From the NCBI GenBank assembly GCA_963738445.1, contig CAVTWS010000015.1, forward strand, positions 248,001-312,000: a stretch of 64,000 nucleotides of DNA, read 5' to 3'. Of the stretch, positions 27,018 to 37,215 are shown piece after piece (the first letter of the stretch is position 1; every line of letters starts with the position of its first letter). The stretch is from CAVTWS01 sp963738445 (GTDB lineage: Bacteria; Actinomycetota; Acidimicrobiia; Acidimicrobiales; SHLQ01). The notes below the pieces were generated by a model. It worked only from the letters and a program-made list of their open reading frames with translations. It did not search any database and was not told the origin of the DNA. Made by a program: the position numbers and the translations under genes.

Positions 27018-28246
27018 GCCTCATGTCGGTGCTCGCCGCGGACCCGCTGCTGTCGTCGACGTCGGCTTCGGTGTCGTCCTCATCGTGGTCGCCAAGGTGT
27101 TGATCACGTTCGGCCTCCTCCTGGTCGCCGTGATGTTGATGATCTGGTTCGAACGCAAGGTCATCTCCGACCTCCAGAACCGCATCGGGCCCACCGTCGC
27201 TGGACCGTTCGGGCTGCTACAGACCCTGGCCGACGGGATGAAGGCCTTCTTCAAGGAAGACCTGATCCCGGACAAGTCGGACCGCTTCGTCTTCAAGCTG
27301 GCGCCCTACCTCGCCTTCGTGCCCGCGTTCGTCGCCTTCTGCGTGATCCCCCTGGGGGGCAACTTCACGGACAAGGGTGGCGCCATCAAGGTCGGCGACC
27401 ACTTCACCTTCCTCCAGTTGGCCGATCCGCCCGTCGGGTTGCTGCTCGTCCTGGCCATGTCGTCGATCGCGGTCTACGGCGTGATGCTCGCCGGTTGGGC
27501 GTCGGGTTCGAAGTACCCGCTGCTCGGATCGGTCCGGGCGTCGGCCCAGATGGTCAGCTACGAGGCGGCCCTGGGGTTGTCTGTCGCTGCCGTCTTCCTG
27601 CAGTCGCGGTCGCTGTCGACCCACGACATCGTCGCCGACCAGGAGATGTGGTCCTGGAACCTGTGGGGCACCGGCTTCGTGCCCTTCGTGATCTTCATGA
27701 TCGCCGCCACCGCCGAGCTCAACCGCCCGCCGTTCGACCTCGTCGAGGCGGAGCAGGAGCTGGTCGGTGGGTTCCACACCGAGTACAGCTCGATCCGGTT
27801 CGCCATGTTCTACCTGGCCGAGTTCATGAACACGGTCACCATGTCGGCGATCATCGTGACCCTGTTCCTCGGTGGCCCCAACGGACCGATCCTCACCGAT
27901 TCGTTCGACTGGATCTGGCCGATCCTGTGGTTCTTCCTCAAGCTGCTGGTGTTCCTGTTCATCTTCGTGTGGATCCGCGCCACGCTGCCTCGCCTCCGTT
28001 ATGACCAGCTCATGAACCTCGGTTGGAAGGTGCTGATCCCGGTCGCGCTCGGCCTGGTTCTTGTTCCTCGGCGCCCGCAACATCGGTGACGACGAAGGCT
28101 GGAGCCCGGTCCTCGTGGTCCTGGTCACCGCCGCCGCCATCACGATCGGTGCCGCCCTGATCGCCGGTGCTCTGCGCAGCGCCCGAACCCCGACCGTGGA
28201 AGCGGCCGAACCGACTCCGGTCGGCACCTCGGGAGGTGATCGCTGA
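27014..28246 (+). CDS. nuoH: NADH-quinone oxidoreductase subunit H (cluster 1, two frameshifts)
   Basis: The membrane subunit that forms much of the quinone channel and links the peripheral arm to the antiporter-like subunits. It starts SLMSVLAADPLL, shifts near 27053, then runs MIWFERKVISDLQNRIGPTVAGPFGLLQ, ATAELNRPPFDLVEAEQELVGGFHTEYSS and IRATLPRLRYDQLMNLGWKVLIP. A second shift near 28065 leads into a final helix and a Thr/Pro-rich tail. The 28246 end overlaps the nuoI ATG. Confidence 0.88.
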
Positions 28247-28914
28247 TGGGCTACCTCGAAGGCTTCGCGGTGACGCTGCGCCAGATCGGCGACACCGTCA
28301 CCATCCCGTATCCCGAGCGCAAGCGACCCAAAGCCGAACGCCTCCACGGCCGCCACGTGCTGAACCGGTACGAAGACGGCATGGAGAAGTGCATCGGCTG
28401 CGAGCTCTGCGCCGGCGTGTGCCCCGCCCGGTGCATCTACGTGCGCGGCGCCGACAACCCCGACGATGCCCCCGTCTCACCCGGTGAGCGCTTCGGCTTC
28501 GTCTACGAGATCAACTACCTGCGTTGCATCCACTGCGACCTCTGTGTCGAAGCCTGCCCGACCGAGGCCATCACCGAGTCGAAGCTGTTCGAGTTCTCCT
28601 TCACCAACCGCAGCGACGCCATCTACACCAAGGCGGAACTGGTGGTCGGCGACGACGGCAAACCCCAGCAGATGCCCTGGGAGGATTGGCGCGAGGGCGA
28701 AGACCTCCATACCTCGGCGTGGATGCGCGCCACCTCCTCGGCGGGCAACGCCGCCTATGAGGGCCGTGTGGCGTGGTCAGGGGAGCTGGGCTACGGAGTT
28801 CGGGCACCCGAGATGGGCCAGACCGCGGCCGACGACGCGTCGGTTGGCGATTCGGGAAGCGCCCGCGGCGCGCAACGCGGCCCGGATGCCGACACATCGG
28901 CCGGGGGGCATTGA
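28246..28914 (+). CDS. nuoI: NADH-quinone oxidoreductase subunit I (cluster 1)
   Basis: A 222-residue subunit with two 4Fe-4S motifs, CIGCELCAGVCPARCIY (about 46-62) and CIHCDLCVEACPTEAI (about 91-106), which carry N6a and N6b. The C-terminal 45 residues are low-complexity and rich in Gly/Ala/Asp. It joins the peripheral arm to NuoB and NuoH. Both ends overlap neighbours by the ATGA or TGATG pattern. Confidence 0.93.
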   Translation: MGYLEGFAVTLRQIGDTVTIPYPERKRPKAERLHGRHVLNRYEDGMEKCIGCELCAGVCPARCIYVRGADNPDDAPVSPGERFGFVYEINYLRCIHCDLCVEACPTEAITESKLFEFSFTNRSDAIYTKAELVVGDDGKPQQMPWEDWREGEDLHTSAWMRATSSAGNAAYEGRVAWSGELGYGVRAPEMGQTAADDASVGDSGSARGAQRGPDADTSAGGH

Positions 28915-29495
28915 TGGAGATCGCCGTCTTCAGTGTCGCCGCGGCCATCGTGCTCACCGGAGCGCTCGGGGTCATCATCGCCCGGAACCCGGTGCACTCG
29001 GCGCTGTTCCTGATCCAGACATTGTTCGGTGTGGCGGCGCTGTTCATCCTTCAAGACGCCCACTTCCTCGCCGCGGTGCAGATCATCGTCTACGCCGGCG
29101 CCATCGTGATCCTGTTCCTGTTCGTGATCATGTTGCTCGGCGTCGACCAAGCCGAGGACCTCGACGTCGAACCGATCGGCGGGCAGCGGCCGCTGGCCGC
29201 CGTCATCGGCGCCGCGGTGATCGGCCTCCTCCTGACGGTGATGATGATCGCCGTCGATGGCGCCACCGGCCTGCGCGGCGCCACCAAACCCCTCGAGGAA
29301 GGCACCGCGGACATCGAGCAGCTCGCCGAGGTGCTGTTCACGGACTACGTGTTCGCCTTCGAGCTGACCGCGGTGCTCCTCACCATCGCGGTCGTCGGCG
29401 CTGTCGCGCTGGCCCGGAAGCCCTCGGGCGAGTTGCAGCCGATGCCCGATCCCGCCACCAGCCCCGATCCCGTCACCAGCGAGGGCGCCGCCTGA
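28914..29495 (+). CDS. nuoJ: NADH-quinone oxidoreductase subunit J (cluster 1)
   Basis: A 193-residue membrane subunit with five helices. The conserved pi-bulge helix region QIIVYAGAIVILFLFVIMLLG is present (about 60-80). The start is set by overlap with the nuoI stop (TTGATG), and the stop overlaps the nuoK ATG. The last 25 residues are a Pro/Ser-rich tail. Confidence 0.92.
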   Translation: MEIAVFSVAAAIVLTGALGVIIARNPVHSALFLIQTLFGVAALFILQDAHFLAAVQIIVYAGAIVILFLFVIMLLGVDQAEDLDVEPIGGQRPLAAVIGAAVIGLLLTVMMIAVDGATGLRGATKPLEEGTADIEQLAEVLFTDYVFAFELTAVLLTIAVVGAVALARKPSGELQPMPDPATSPDPVTSEGAA

Positions 29496-29797
29496 TGGTC
29501 AGCCCCGACTACTTCCTCGTGCTGTCCGCCGTCCTGTTCGGCCTCGGTGCCATCGGGCTGCTGGTGCGCCGCAACCCGCTCGTCATGTTCATGTGTGTCG
29601 AGCTGATGCTCAACGCCGTCAACCTGTCCTTCGTCGCGTTCGGCACCGCCCTCGGAGATGTCGGCGGCCAAGCCGCGGTGTTCTTCGTGCTGGTCGTCGC
29701 GGCGGCGGAGGTCGTGGTGGGACTGGCCATCGTGGTCGCCATCATGCGCCGGCGTCACGGCGCCAACGCCGACGACCTCACGGTGTTGCGGGGCTGA
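29495..29797 (+). CDS. nuoK: NADH-quinone oxidoreductase subunit K (cluster 1)
   Basis: A 100-residue, three-helix MrpC-like subunit. Conserved membrane glutamates are seen in CVELMLNAVNLSFVAFG and in FVLVVAAAEVVVGLAIVVAI. It sits between NuoJ and the antiporter-like subunits in the proton-pumping arm. Confidence 0.93.
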   Translation: MVSPDYFLVLSAVLFGLGAIGLLVRRNPLVMFMCVELMLNAVNLSFVAFGTALGDVGGQAAVFFVLVVAAAEVVVGLAIVVAIMRRRHGANADDLTVLRG

Positions 29798-29810
29798 GGA
29801 GACCGCCACG

Positions 29811-31781
29811 ATGCTCGAAGCCATCTGGCTCATTCCCGCGTTCCCACTGGCCGGCTTTCTCCTGCTGGTCGTGTTCGGCCGCCGTCTCGGCGAGCCGCTG
29901 GCCGGCTGGTCGGCCACCGCCGCCATGGCCGGCTCGTTCGTCTCGGCCGCGGCCGTCCTCATCGGTCTCGCCGACCGCGATGCCGAGGCCCGGGCATTCA
30001 TCCAGGAGCTGTTCGACTGGGTGCCGGCCGGCGACTTCAACGTCAGCGTCGGGTTCCTCGTCGATCCGCTTGTCGATCACGATGTGCCTGTTCATCACCG
30101 GCGTCGGCATGCTGATCCACCTGTACTCGATCGGGTACATGCACGGCGACGAACACTTCTCGAAGTTCTTCGTCTATCTCAACCTGTTCGCCTTCTCGAT
30201 GCTGATGCTGGTGCTCGGTGACAACCTGTTGCTCACCTTCCTCGGCTGGGAAGGCGTGGGCGCCTGCTCGTACTTCCTCATCTCGTTCTGGTTCACCGAG
30301 GAGGCCAACGCTTCGGCGGGCAAGAAGGCGTTCGTCACCAACCGCGTCGGCGACCTCGGGTTCATGATCGCGATGTTCCTGGTGTTCGTCGCCTTCGGTT
30401 CGCTCCAGTACGCCGATGTGCTCGGTGCCTCCGCCGGCTGTCCGAGACGACGGCGACGGCCATCACCCTGCTGCTGCTTCGTCGGCGCCGCCGGCAAGTC
30501 GGCGCAGCTCCCGCTCTACCTCTGGTTGCCCGACGCCATGGCCGGCCCGACCCCGGTCTCGGCGCTCATCCACGCCGCCACCATGGTCACCTCGGGGGTG
30601 TACCTGCTGACCCGCATGAACCCGATCATCGTGGTCGTCGGCCGACTGGGCGCCGATGTCATCGCCTGGGTCGGCGCCATCACCGCGCTGTTCGCCGCGA
30701 CCATCGCCGTCGCCCAGAACGACATCAAGAAGGTGCTGGCCTACTCGACGGTGAGCCAGCTCGGCTACATGGTCCTGGCCGTCGGCATCGGTGTCTACGT
30801 CGGCGGCGATCTTCCACATGGTCACGCACGCCTTCTTCAAGGCGCTGCTGTTCCTCGGCTCGGGTTCGGTCATCCACGGCATGGACGACGAGCAGGACAT
30901 GCGCCACTACGGCGGATTGCGCAAGTTCATGCCCATCACCGCCGCCACGTTCATCGTCGGCTGGCTGGCCATCGCCGGCGTGCCTCCGTTCTCCGGCTTC
31001 TGGTCCAAGGACGAGATCCTGCTCGACGCCTGGCAGCGAGTCCAAGCTGCTGTGGGTGGTCGGTCTCGTCACCGCCCTGCTCACCGCCTTCTACATGAGC
31101 CGCCAGGTCTTCATGACCTTCTTCGGCGAGCGTCGCGGCGTCTTTGCCGAAGGCGAACTGGAGGTCGACGCGCACTCGACAGCTGATGTGGTCAGCGTCG
31201 AGACCGCGGCCGACGTGTCGCATGCCGGACACGGCCATCATGGCGATCCCCACGAATCGCCGTGGCAGATGACGCTGCCGCTCGTCGTTCTGGCCGGGCT
31301 GGCCATCGTCGGAGGCGGTCTGAACCTGCCGTTCGCCGATTGGTGGAAGCACCTGGAGCACTGGCTCGAGCCGTCGTTCGCCCATGCCGAACACGCCGAG
31401 GTGGCGAGTGGCACGAAGGTGGGCCTGGCGTTCGTGGCGGTCGCCGCCGGCGCGCTCGGTATCGCCGTCGCCGCCGTCCACCTACCTCAAGGGCCGCATC
31501 GCGGCCTCCACGTTCGAGCTGCCGATCCTGGCCAAGGGCTGGGGCTACGACGCGGGGTCTCCGCCTTCATGGGCGGCCCGGGCCGCAAGTTGTTCGATGG
31601 CATCGCCCGGTTCGACAAGGTCGTCATCGACGGCGCGGTCAACGGGGCGGGCGGCGCGGTCCGAGGCCTGTCCGGGCGCCTCCGAACGCTCCAGGTGGGG
31701 CTGGTGCGCACGTATGCGGCGCTCATCTCGCTGGGGGCCGTGGCGCTGCTCGGCTACTTCCTCGTGAGGGCGACCTTCTGA
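29811..31781 (+). CDS. nuoL: NADH-quinone oxidoreductase subunit L (cluster 1, several frameshifts)
   Basis: The distal antiporter-like subunit with the long lateral helix. The reading frame changes near 30070, 30440-30475, 30815, 31040 and 31490-31560. Motifs persist: [57 protein letters not shown] (the proton-channel lysine/histidine region), [20 protein letters not shown] and [13 protein letters not shown]. The C-terminal part has a His-rich loop ([12 protein letters not shown]) and ends in a final helix. Stop overlaps nuoM ATG. Confidence 0.85.
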
Positions 31782-33412
31782 TGACCCCCGTTCTCGCCTC
31801 CGAGGTCGGATTCCCGATCCTGACCACCCTCATCGTGCTGCCGGCGATCGGCGCACTGGTGCTCGCCCTCGTTCCGACGAGCCGCAGCTGAGCTGTTCCG
31901 GCCCCTGGCCCTGCTCTTCTCGGCCAGCGGGCGGCGCCATCAGCATCTGGGTGATGGCCGCGTTCGAGACGAGCGAGCCGGGCTTCCAGTTCCGGAGCGT
32001 GCACAGCTGGGTCGACGACCTCGGCATCAGCTGGCATGTCGGCGTCGACGGCATCTCGCTCTTGCTGGTGGTGCTGACCGGTCTGCTGTTCCCCCTCGCC
32101 ATCGTCGCGGTCGACCCCGGAGCACGAACCCAAGCCGTACTACGCCTGGTTGCTGGTCCTCGAGGCCGGTTGCCTGGGCGTCTTCCTCGCCCTCGACCTG
32201 ATGATGTTCTTCGTCTTCTTCGAGATCGTGCTCGTGCCCATGTACTTCCTCATCGGCAAGTGGGGCCACGGCAACCGGGTCTACGCGGCGACGAAGTTCT
32301 TCCTCTACACGATGTTCGGTTCGGCCTTCATGCTCGTCGGCATCCTGGCGCTGGCGTTCCTGGAGTCGTCTCGGGGCGGCGGTGAGCTGACGTTCAGCCT
32401 GGAGGCGATCGCCAACGGCCAGGCCCTCGCCGAGTCGTCGACTTGGGCGGCCCGTTTGGATCTTCTTGAGCTTTGCCGTGGCGTTCGCCGTCAAGGTGCC
32501 GCTGTTCCCGCTCCACACCTGGCTGCCCGATGCCCACACCGAAGCGCCCACCGCTGGGTCGGTCATCCTCGCCGGCGTGATGCTCAAGCTCGGCACCTAC
32601 GGGTTCCTGCGGTTCGGGCTGTACCTGTTCCCCGAGGCCTCGGTGTACTTCGCGCCGCTGCTCATCACGCTGGGCGTGATCGGCATCGTGTACGGCGCCG
32701 TCGTCGCCACCATGCAGCGCGACCTGAAACGGCTGGTCGCCTACTCGTCGGTGGCCCACCTGGGCTTCATCGTGCTCGGCACCTTCTCGATCAACACCGA
32801 GGGCCTGACCGGCGCTCTCCTGCAGATGGTGAACCACGGCGTGTCGACCGGTGCGCTCTTCCTCCTGGTGGGCATGATCTACGAGCGTCGCCACACCCGG
32901 GAGATCTCGGCGCTCGTCGGGCCTGCAGAAGTCGGCGCCGATCATGGCCGCCGTGTTCACCGTCGTCATGCTGTCGCTCGATCGGCCTGCCCGGTCTCAA
33001 CGGGTTCGTCGGTGAGTTCCTCGTGCTGCTCGGTGCCTTCACCGCCCATCGCTGGTGGGCCGTCGTGGCGGCCGCCGGGGTGATCCTCGCCGCGCTGTAC
33101 CTCCTGTGGGCCTACCAGCGGGTGTTCCACGGCAAGGCCGAAGGTGACAACGCCACCATGCGTGACCTCACCCTCGTCGAGGGCCTGGTCCTGGCCCCCC
33201 TCCTCGGGATGATCGTGTTCATGGGTGTGTACCCGAAGCCGGTGATCGAACGCATGGAGCCGGCGGTCGATGAGCTCATCGCCCACGTCGAGACCCACGT
33301 CGAGGACTTCACCGAACCGGTGCCCGATCACCTCGACGCCGTGCCGGTCGAGCACGGTGAGGGCGAGGCGGCCGACGAGGAATCCGTCGGCGCCGAGGGA
33401 GGGGAAGGCTGA
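31781..33412 (+). CDS. nuoM: NADH-quinone oxidoreductase subunit M (cluster 1, several frameshifts)
   Basis: An antiporter-like subunit. It starts [21 protein letters not shown], shifts near 31888 and again near 31930, 32120, 32455, 32925 and 32985. Conserved parts are [82 protein letters not shown] and [17 protein letters not shown]. The C-terminus is a long acidic tail of about 60 residues ([11 protein letters not shown]). Stop overlaps nuoN start. Confidence 0.86.
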
Positions 33413-34974
33413 TGTCGTCGCTCCTCTCAGTGTTCGCCCAGACCGTGCTCGCCCAGACCGTGCTTGCCCAGGAAGGCTCGACCGAGATCATCCCGATCGA
33501 CACCCCCTCGGTCGACTGGCCGTCGCTGGTGCCGTTCCTCATACTGGCCGTCGGCGGCCTGCTCATGTTGACGGTGTCGTCGCTGGTCAAGGGACTTCCG
33601 TCGTGGGCCTACTCGGTGGCCACGGCCGTCATCGCCACCTCCGCGGCCATCTCGACCATCCCGTTGTGGATCCGGGTCGACGACGACGGCTCCGGCTCGC
33701 TGAGCACGCTCGACGGGGCCCTCGGCTTCGACCGGTTCGGGCTGTTCGCCGCGGCGGTCATCTCGATCGGTGCCGCGCTGGCCGCCCTGCTTTCGTGTGA
33801 CTACCTGTCGCGCGAACGGCTGGAGGGCGTGGAGTACTACGTCCTCATGTTGCTGTCGGCGTCCGGTGGCGTCGTCATGGCGGCGGCGAACGATCTCATC
33901 GTCATCTTCCTCGGGCTGGAGATCCTGTCCATCGCCGTCTACGTGCTCGCCGCGATCCACCTGCGCCGCATCCAGTCCCAGGAGGCGGGTCTCAAGTACT
34001 TCGTGCTCGGCGCGTTCTCCTCGGCGTTCTTCCTCTACGGCATCGCTCTCGTCTACGGCGCCACGGGGTCGACCAACCTGGCGATCATCAAGAACTACCT
34101 CGCCACGACCGCCCTGGCCGACGACGCCCTCCTGCTCGGAGGGTTTGCCCTGCTGCTGGTCGGCTTCGGGTTCAAGATCGCCGCCGTGCCGTTCCACGCC
34201 TGGACACCCGACGTGTACCAGGGTGCCCCCAGCCCGATCGTGGCCTTCATGGCCTCGGTGGTCAAGGTGGCGGCGTTCGCGGCGCTGATGCGGGTGTTCG
34301 TCGAAGGATTCGGCTCGTACTCGGATGACTGGCAACCGGCGATCTACGCCCTCGCCGTCGTGACCCTCGTGGTCGGCTCGGTCCGGGCCGTCGCCCAGAC
34401 CGACGTGAAGCGGATGCTGGCGTTCTCCTCGATCAGCCACGCCGGCTTCATCCTCCTCGGGGTCCAGGCGGCGACCGAGCGAGGGGTGGCGGCATCGCTC
34501 TTCTACCTGGCCGTCTACACGTTCATGACGGTGGGGAGCTTCGGCGTGATCACGCTGGTCGGGCGGGAAGGCGACAGCCGCCATGACCTGTCCGACTACC
34601 GGGGGCTGGCCAGGAGCCGTCCTGCGCTGGCGCTCGGGTTCACGATCCTGCTGCTGGCCCAGGCCGGTGTGCCGTTCACCGCCGGGTTCATGGCCAAGTT
34701 CGAGGTCATCAGCGCCGCCGCCGACGCCCACAGCTACTGGCTCGCCGTGGTGGCCATGGTGTCGGCGGTCGTCGCCGCCTTCTTGTACCTCCGGATCGTG
34801 GTGGCCATGTACCTCGAGGACGGCGACGCCGAGGGCGAGCCGGTGCGGATCCCGTTCCCGGCCGCCCTCGCCATCGCCATCGCCGTGGTCATGACGGTCG
34901 CCGTGGGCGTGTACCCCGGCCCGCTCGACGAGCTCGCCCGCGACGCCATCCCGCGCCTCATCGCCGCCGGCTGA
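33412..34974 (+). CDS. nuoN: NADH-quinone oxidoreductase subunit N (cluster 1)
   Basis: A 520-residue antiporter-like subunit, in a single intact frame. Typical motifs are YYVLMLLSASGGVVMAAANDLIVIFLGLEILSIAVYVL, KIAAVPFHAWTPDVYQGAPSPIVAFMA and AQTDVKRMLAFSSISHAGF. The N-terminus contains a 15-bp tandem repeat that encodes QTVLA twice (33430-33465). It closes the first complex I operon. Confidence 0.94.
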   Translation: MSSLLSVFAQTVLAQTVLAQEGSTEIIPIDTPSVDWPSLVPFLILAVGGLLMLTVSSLVKGLPSWAYSVATAVIATSAAISTIPLWIRVDDDGSGSLSTLDGALGFDRFGLFAAAVISIGAALAALLSCDYLSRERLEGVEYYVLMLLSASGGVVMAAANDLIVIFLGLEILSIAVYVLAAIHLRRIQSQEAGLKYFVLGAFSSAFFLYGIALVYGATGSTNLAIIKNYLATTALADDALLLGGFALLLVGFGFKIAAVPFHAWTPDVYQGAPSPIVAFMASVVKVAAFAALMRVFVEGFGSYSDDWQPAIYALAVVTLVVGSVRAVAQTDVKRMLAFSSISHAGFILLGVQAATERGVAASLFYLAVYTFMTVGSFGVITLVGREGDSRHDLSDYRGLARSRPALALGFTILLLAQAGVPFTAGFMAKFEVISAAADAHSYWLAVVAMVSAVVAAFLYLRIVVAMYLEDGDAEGEPVRIPFPAALAIAIAVVMTVAVGVYPGPLDELARDAIPRLIAAG

Positions 34975-35083
34975 TTGCGGGTGGATCGGCAAGGCGTAGC
35001 GTTCAGCTGTGGCGGATCTGTCGAAGCCTTGGTGAGAAGCGCTCCTGGCGAGCGGGTTCTCTGGTGAGCTCGATGCTGGTTGG

Positions 35084-35458
35084 GTGGTCGTCGACATGTC
35101 CACCTCCGCCTTGGCGCTGCAACTCCGCTGGCCGAGCGGTGCCGATCCTGATCGCCTCCGCGTAGTTTCGAACGGCGCAGGCGTTCAGATCGAAGGACCG
35201 GGTCACGTCCGCGATCTTCGAGTCGAGGTCCCGGCATCTTCTGCCAATGTTGGCGTTGTTATCAAGGACCTTGAGGTCGAGAGACTGACTCTTGCCAGGC
35301 GGCTGACGGAGGATGAGGTCGTAGCAGAACCGATTACCTTGCACCTGCGGGCGCGGACAGAACGTCTGCACCTGGTCGATGTGCGGTACAAGTCGGCGAC
35401 GAGGAGATCCCGATGGCTTGGTACCTGGCATCGGCCGTGGCGGGGTTCACCATCCTGA
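35084..35458 (+). CDS. Hypothetical protein with atypical codon use
   Basis: A 124-residue frame starting GTG 35084 or ATG 35096. It is hydrophilic and beta-rich in appearance (VVSNGAGVQIEGPGHVRDLRVEV...ANVGVVIKDLEVERLTLA). Codons such as GTT, ATC/ATT, CTT and GCA are commoner than in neighbours, so local GC3 is lower, which may mean recent acquisition. The last 20 residues overlap the next frame and look unnatural, so the true end may be near 35400. I do not recognise a family. Confidence 0.4.
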   Translation: MVVDMSTSALALQLRWPSGADPDRLRVVSNGAGVQIEGPGHVRDLRVEVPASSANVGVVIKDLEVERLTLARRLTEDEVVAEPITLHLRARTERLHLVDVRYKSATRRSRWLGTWHRPWRGSPS

Positions 35459-35667
35459 CCTGGTTCGATGCTGCGGCTCCAATGACCGGCTGGAAGCTCC
35501 TCCTACGCTTACTGGCCGCTCCACTCGGGATACTGCGAGTCGATGTTGCGCTTCCGGTCCACCCAGGGGTCTGGGACGATCTCGTCGCCGCTGGCATGAA
35601 GGCGGTTGGGGCGGCGATGCTGGCCACCGCCCTCTTGACGGCTCGGCGGCTCGCTCGCGGGGATTGA
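35413..35667 (+). CDS. Small hypothetical membrane protein
   Basis: An 84-residue frame with GAGGAG about 7 bases before ATG 35413. One or two hydrophobic segments are seen: WYLASAVAGFTILTWF at the N-terminus and MKAVGAAMLATALLTA at the C-terminus. It overlaps the preceding hypothetical frame by 46 bases and shares its less biased base composition. No function can be assigned. Confidence 0.4.
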   Translation: MAWYLASAVAGFTILTWFDAAAPMTGWKLLLRLLAAPLGILRVDVALPVHPGVWDDLVAAGMKAVGAAMLATALLTARRLARGD

Positions 35668-36093
35668 GGCGCCGGTCCCAGTGCCGCCGACCTTACGGGC
35701 CGGCATGGGGCGTGGCGGGCAGCAGTTCGACTGACCCTTGTCGGTGGTTGCGGCGCTGGGCGGGCCTTTCCTCGGTGAAGCTGTCGTACCCCCTGAATAG
35801 GCTGGTCGCGTGCACGCGACCGACATCGGATGCGGCTACGTGCACTGCGGCGGGTCGGCGCTGTTGGGGAAGCGAGGCGGAAGTGGCGTGGTGGCGCGGT
35901 CGGGCTTGGCTTCCTCTGTCCGGTTGGTGGGTCCCGCGGGACCCGAATTCGCACGGTGCGTGATGTCAGATCGCCACGATCCGTGACTGTCACATGGTCT
36001 CGTTAGGCTGTCGATGCCGTCACCCCGCACCATCGACAGCCCACCTGCGGGTGAGAGGCGTCCCTGAAACAGCGAAACGCAGGGGGTGTCGTC
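35668..36093. other. Palindrome-rich intergenic stretch before the HNH gene
   Basis: No gene is seen in 426 bases, but several dyads are. They are GGTCGCGTGCACGCGACC (35804-35821, perfect 18 bp), GGGTCCCGCGGGACCC (35929-35944, perfect 16 bp), CGCACGGTGCG (35950-35960), an 11-bp inverted repeat GGCTGTCGATG/CATCGACAGCC (36006-36016 and 36031-36041), and CCCTG/CAGGG (36062-36066 and 36080-36084). The last two lie just upstream of the HNH gene start and could fold as RNA in its leader. Confidence 0.6.
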
Positions 36094-37134
36094 GTGGGTG
36101 AGATCGGTGAACGGCTGGTCGAGGTCGGGTTGCGGGCTGATGATGATCACTTCCGGGTGGTGGGCCTGGCCGCCGACTTCGCGGACAGCGTGGAATGGGC
36201 GGCGGCGGGGTTCTCGTCGCCCGGCCGATGGATCGCGGTTCGGCTCGACGTGGCGAGACGCACGGCGAACGATTGGATCCGGGTCGGTCGGGCGCTGCGG
36301 TCGCTGCCGGTGATCAGCGCCGCGTTGGAGGCGCATCTCGTCTCCTTCGCCAAAGCCAAGGAACTGACCCGGACCGCGACTGCTGACACCGAGGCGGAGC
36401 TGGTGGAGTTGGCGGGGCGGGTGCCGGCGGCGGATCTGCCGGCGGCGGTGGCGGCGTGGTCGCAGCGGTTCGAACCCGACGAGGTGATCGACGAGCGACA
36501 TCAGGCGGGTCGGGGGTTGTCGTGGCGGATCGAGCCCGATGGCACGGTGGTGGGCACGGTCAGAGGCCCGCCCGTCGAAGCGGGGGTTGCGATGGCGGCG
36601 ATCGATGCCGACGTCATGCGGACGGGCCGGGCTCGTCGAGGCGATAGGGAGGGGTCGTGGCCGTCGTTGGCGCAGCAACGGTTCGACGCATTGATGGGGT
36701 TGCTCGCCGGCGGCGGAGCCCGAGTCGCGACCGAAGTTGTGATCCATGTCCGCGGCGATGGCGTGTCGCTCGACGACGGCACGCCCCTCACCGCCAGCGC
36801 CGTCGCCGCCCTGCTGCCGGAGTCGTTGATCCGGACCTTGGTGCACGACGCCGATGGTCGCCCGATCAACGCGTCGTCACGTCACCGGCATCCCACGGTG
36901 CGGCAGCAACGGGTCGTGAAGGAACGCGACCGTGTCTGCACGGACTGCGGCGAACACGACCTGCTCCAGTACGACCACGTGCCCGACTTCGAGACCAGCA
37001 AGCGCACCATCGTCGACGAACTCCAGCTGCGTTGCTCCACCTGCCACCGGTTCCGGCACCGTGAGCCCACCGGAACGACGTCAGACCGGCGTCGCGAAGC
37101 GTGCGGCGACTCGGCCGTGGTTCTCGGCGCCTGA
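36094..37134 (+). CDS. DUF222 / HNH endonuclease-like protein (13E12 family)
   Basis: A 346-residue protein with a GTG start. Residues 1-240 resemble the DUF222 domain of the actinobacterial 13E12 repeat family (WIAVRLDVARRTANDWIRVGRAL, AVAAWSQRFEPDEV). The C-terminus has a Zn-bound HNH nuclease core: CTDCGEHDLLQYDHVPDF...LQLRCSTCHRFRH (about 291-326), with paired CxxC motifs and the catalytic His in YDHV. The family is repeated across actinobacterial genomes and behaves like a mobile or selfish gene. Here it sits between the two complex I clusters. Target unknown. Confidence 0.8.
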   Translation: MGEIGERLVEVGLRADDDHFRVVGLAADFADSVEWAAAGFSSPGRWIAVRLDVARRTANDWIRVGRALRSLPVISAALEAHLVSFAKAKELTRTATADTEAELVELAGRVPAADLPAAVAAWSQRFEPDEVIDERHQAGRGLSWRIEPDGTVVGTVRGPPVEAGVAMAAIDADVMRTGRARRGDREGSWPSLAQQRFDALMGLLAGGGARVATEVVIHVRGDGVSLDDGTPLTASAVAALLPESLIRTLVHDADGRPINASSRHRHPTVRQQRVVKERDRVCTDCGEHDLLQYDHVPDFETSKRTIVDELQLRCSTCHRFRHREPTGTTSDRRREACGDSAVVLGA

Positions 37135-37215
37135 ACCCCGGCGGTCGAATGGTCGTCGTCACACCGTCGCACACATCTTGGCGGCCCGAGAGGGGCACCA
37201 GTAGGCTCCGCAGCC

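Noticed and set aside
33427..35103. Very long antisense frame over nuoN
   Set aside because: His/Asp/Gly-rich low-complexity translation with no domain; nuoN on the other strand is unambiguous.
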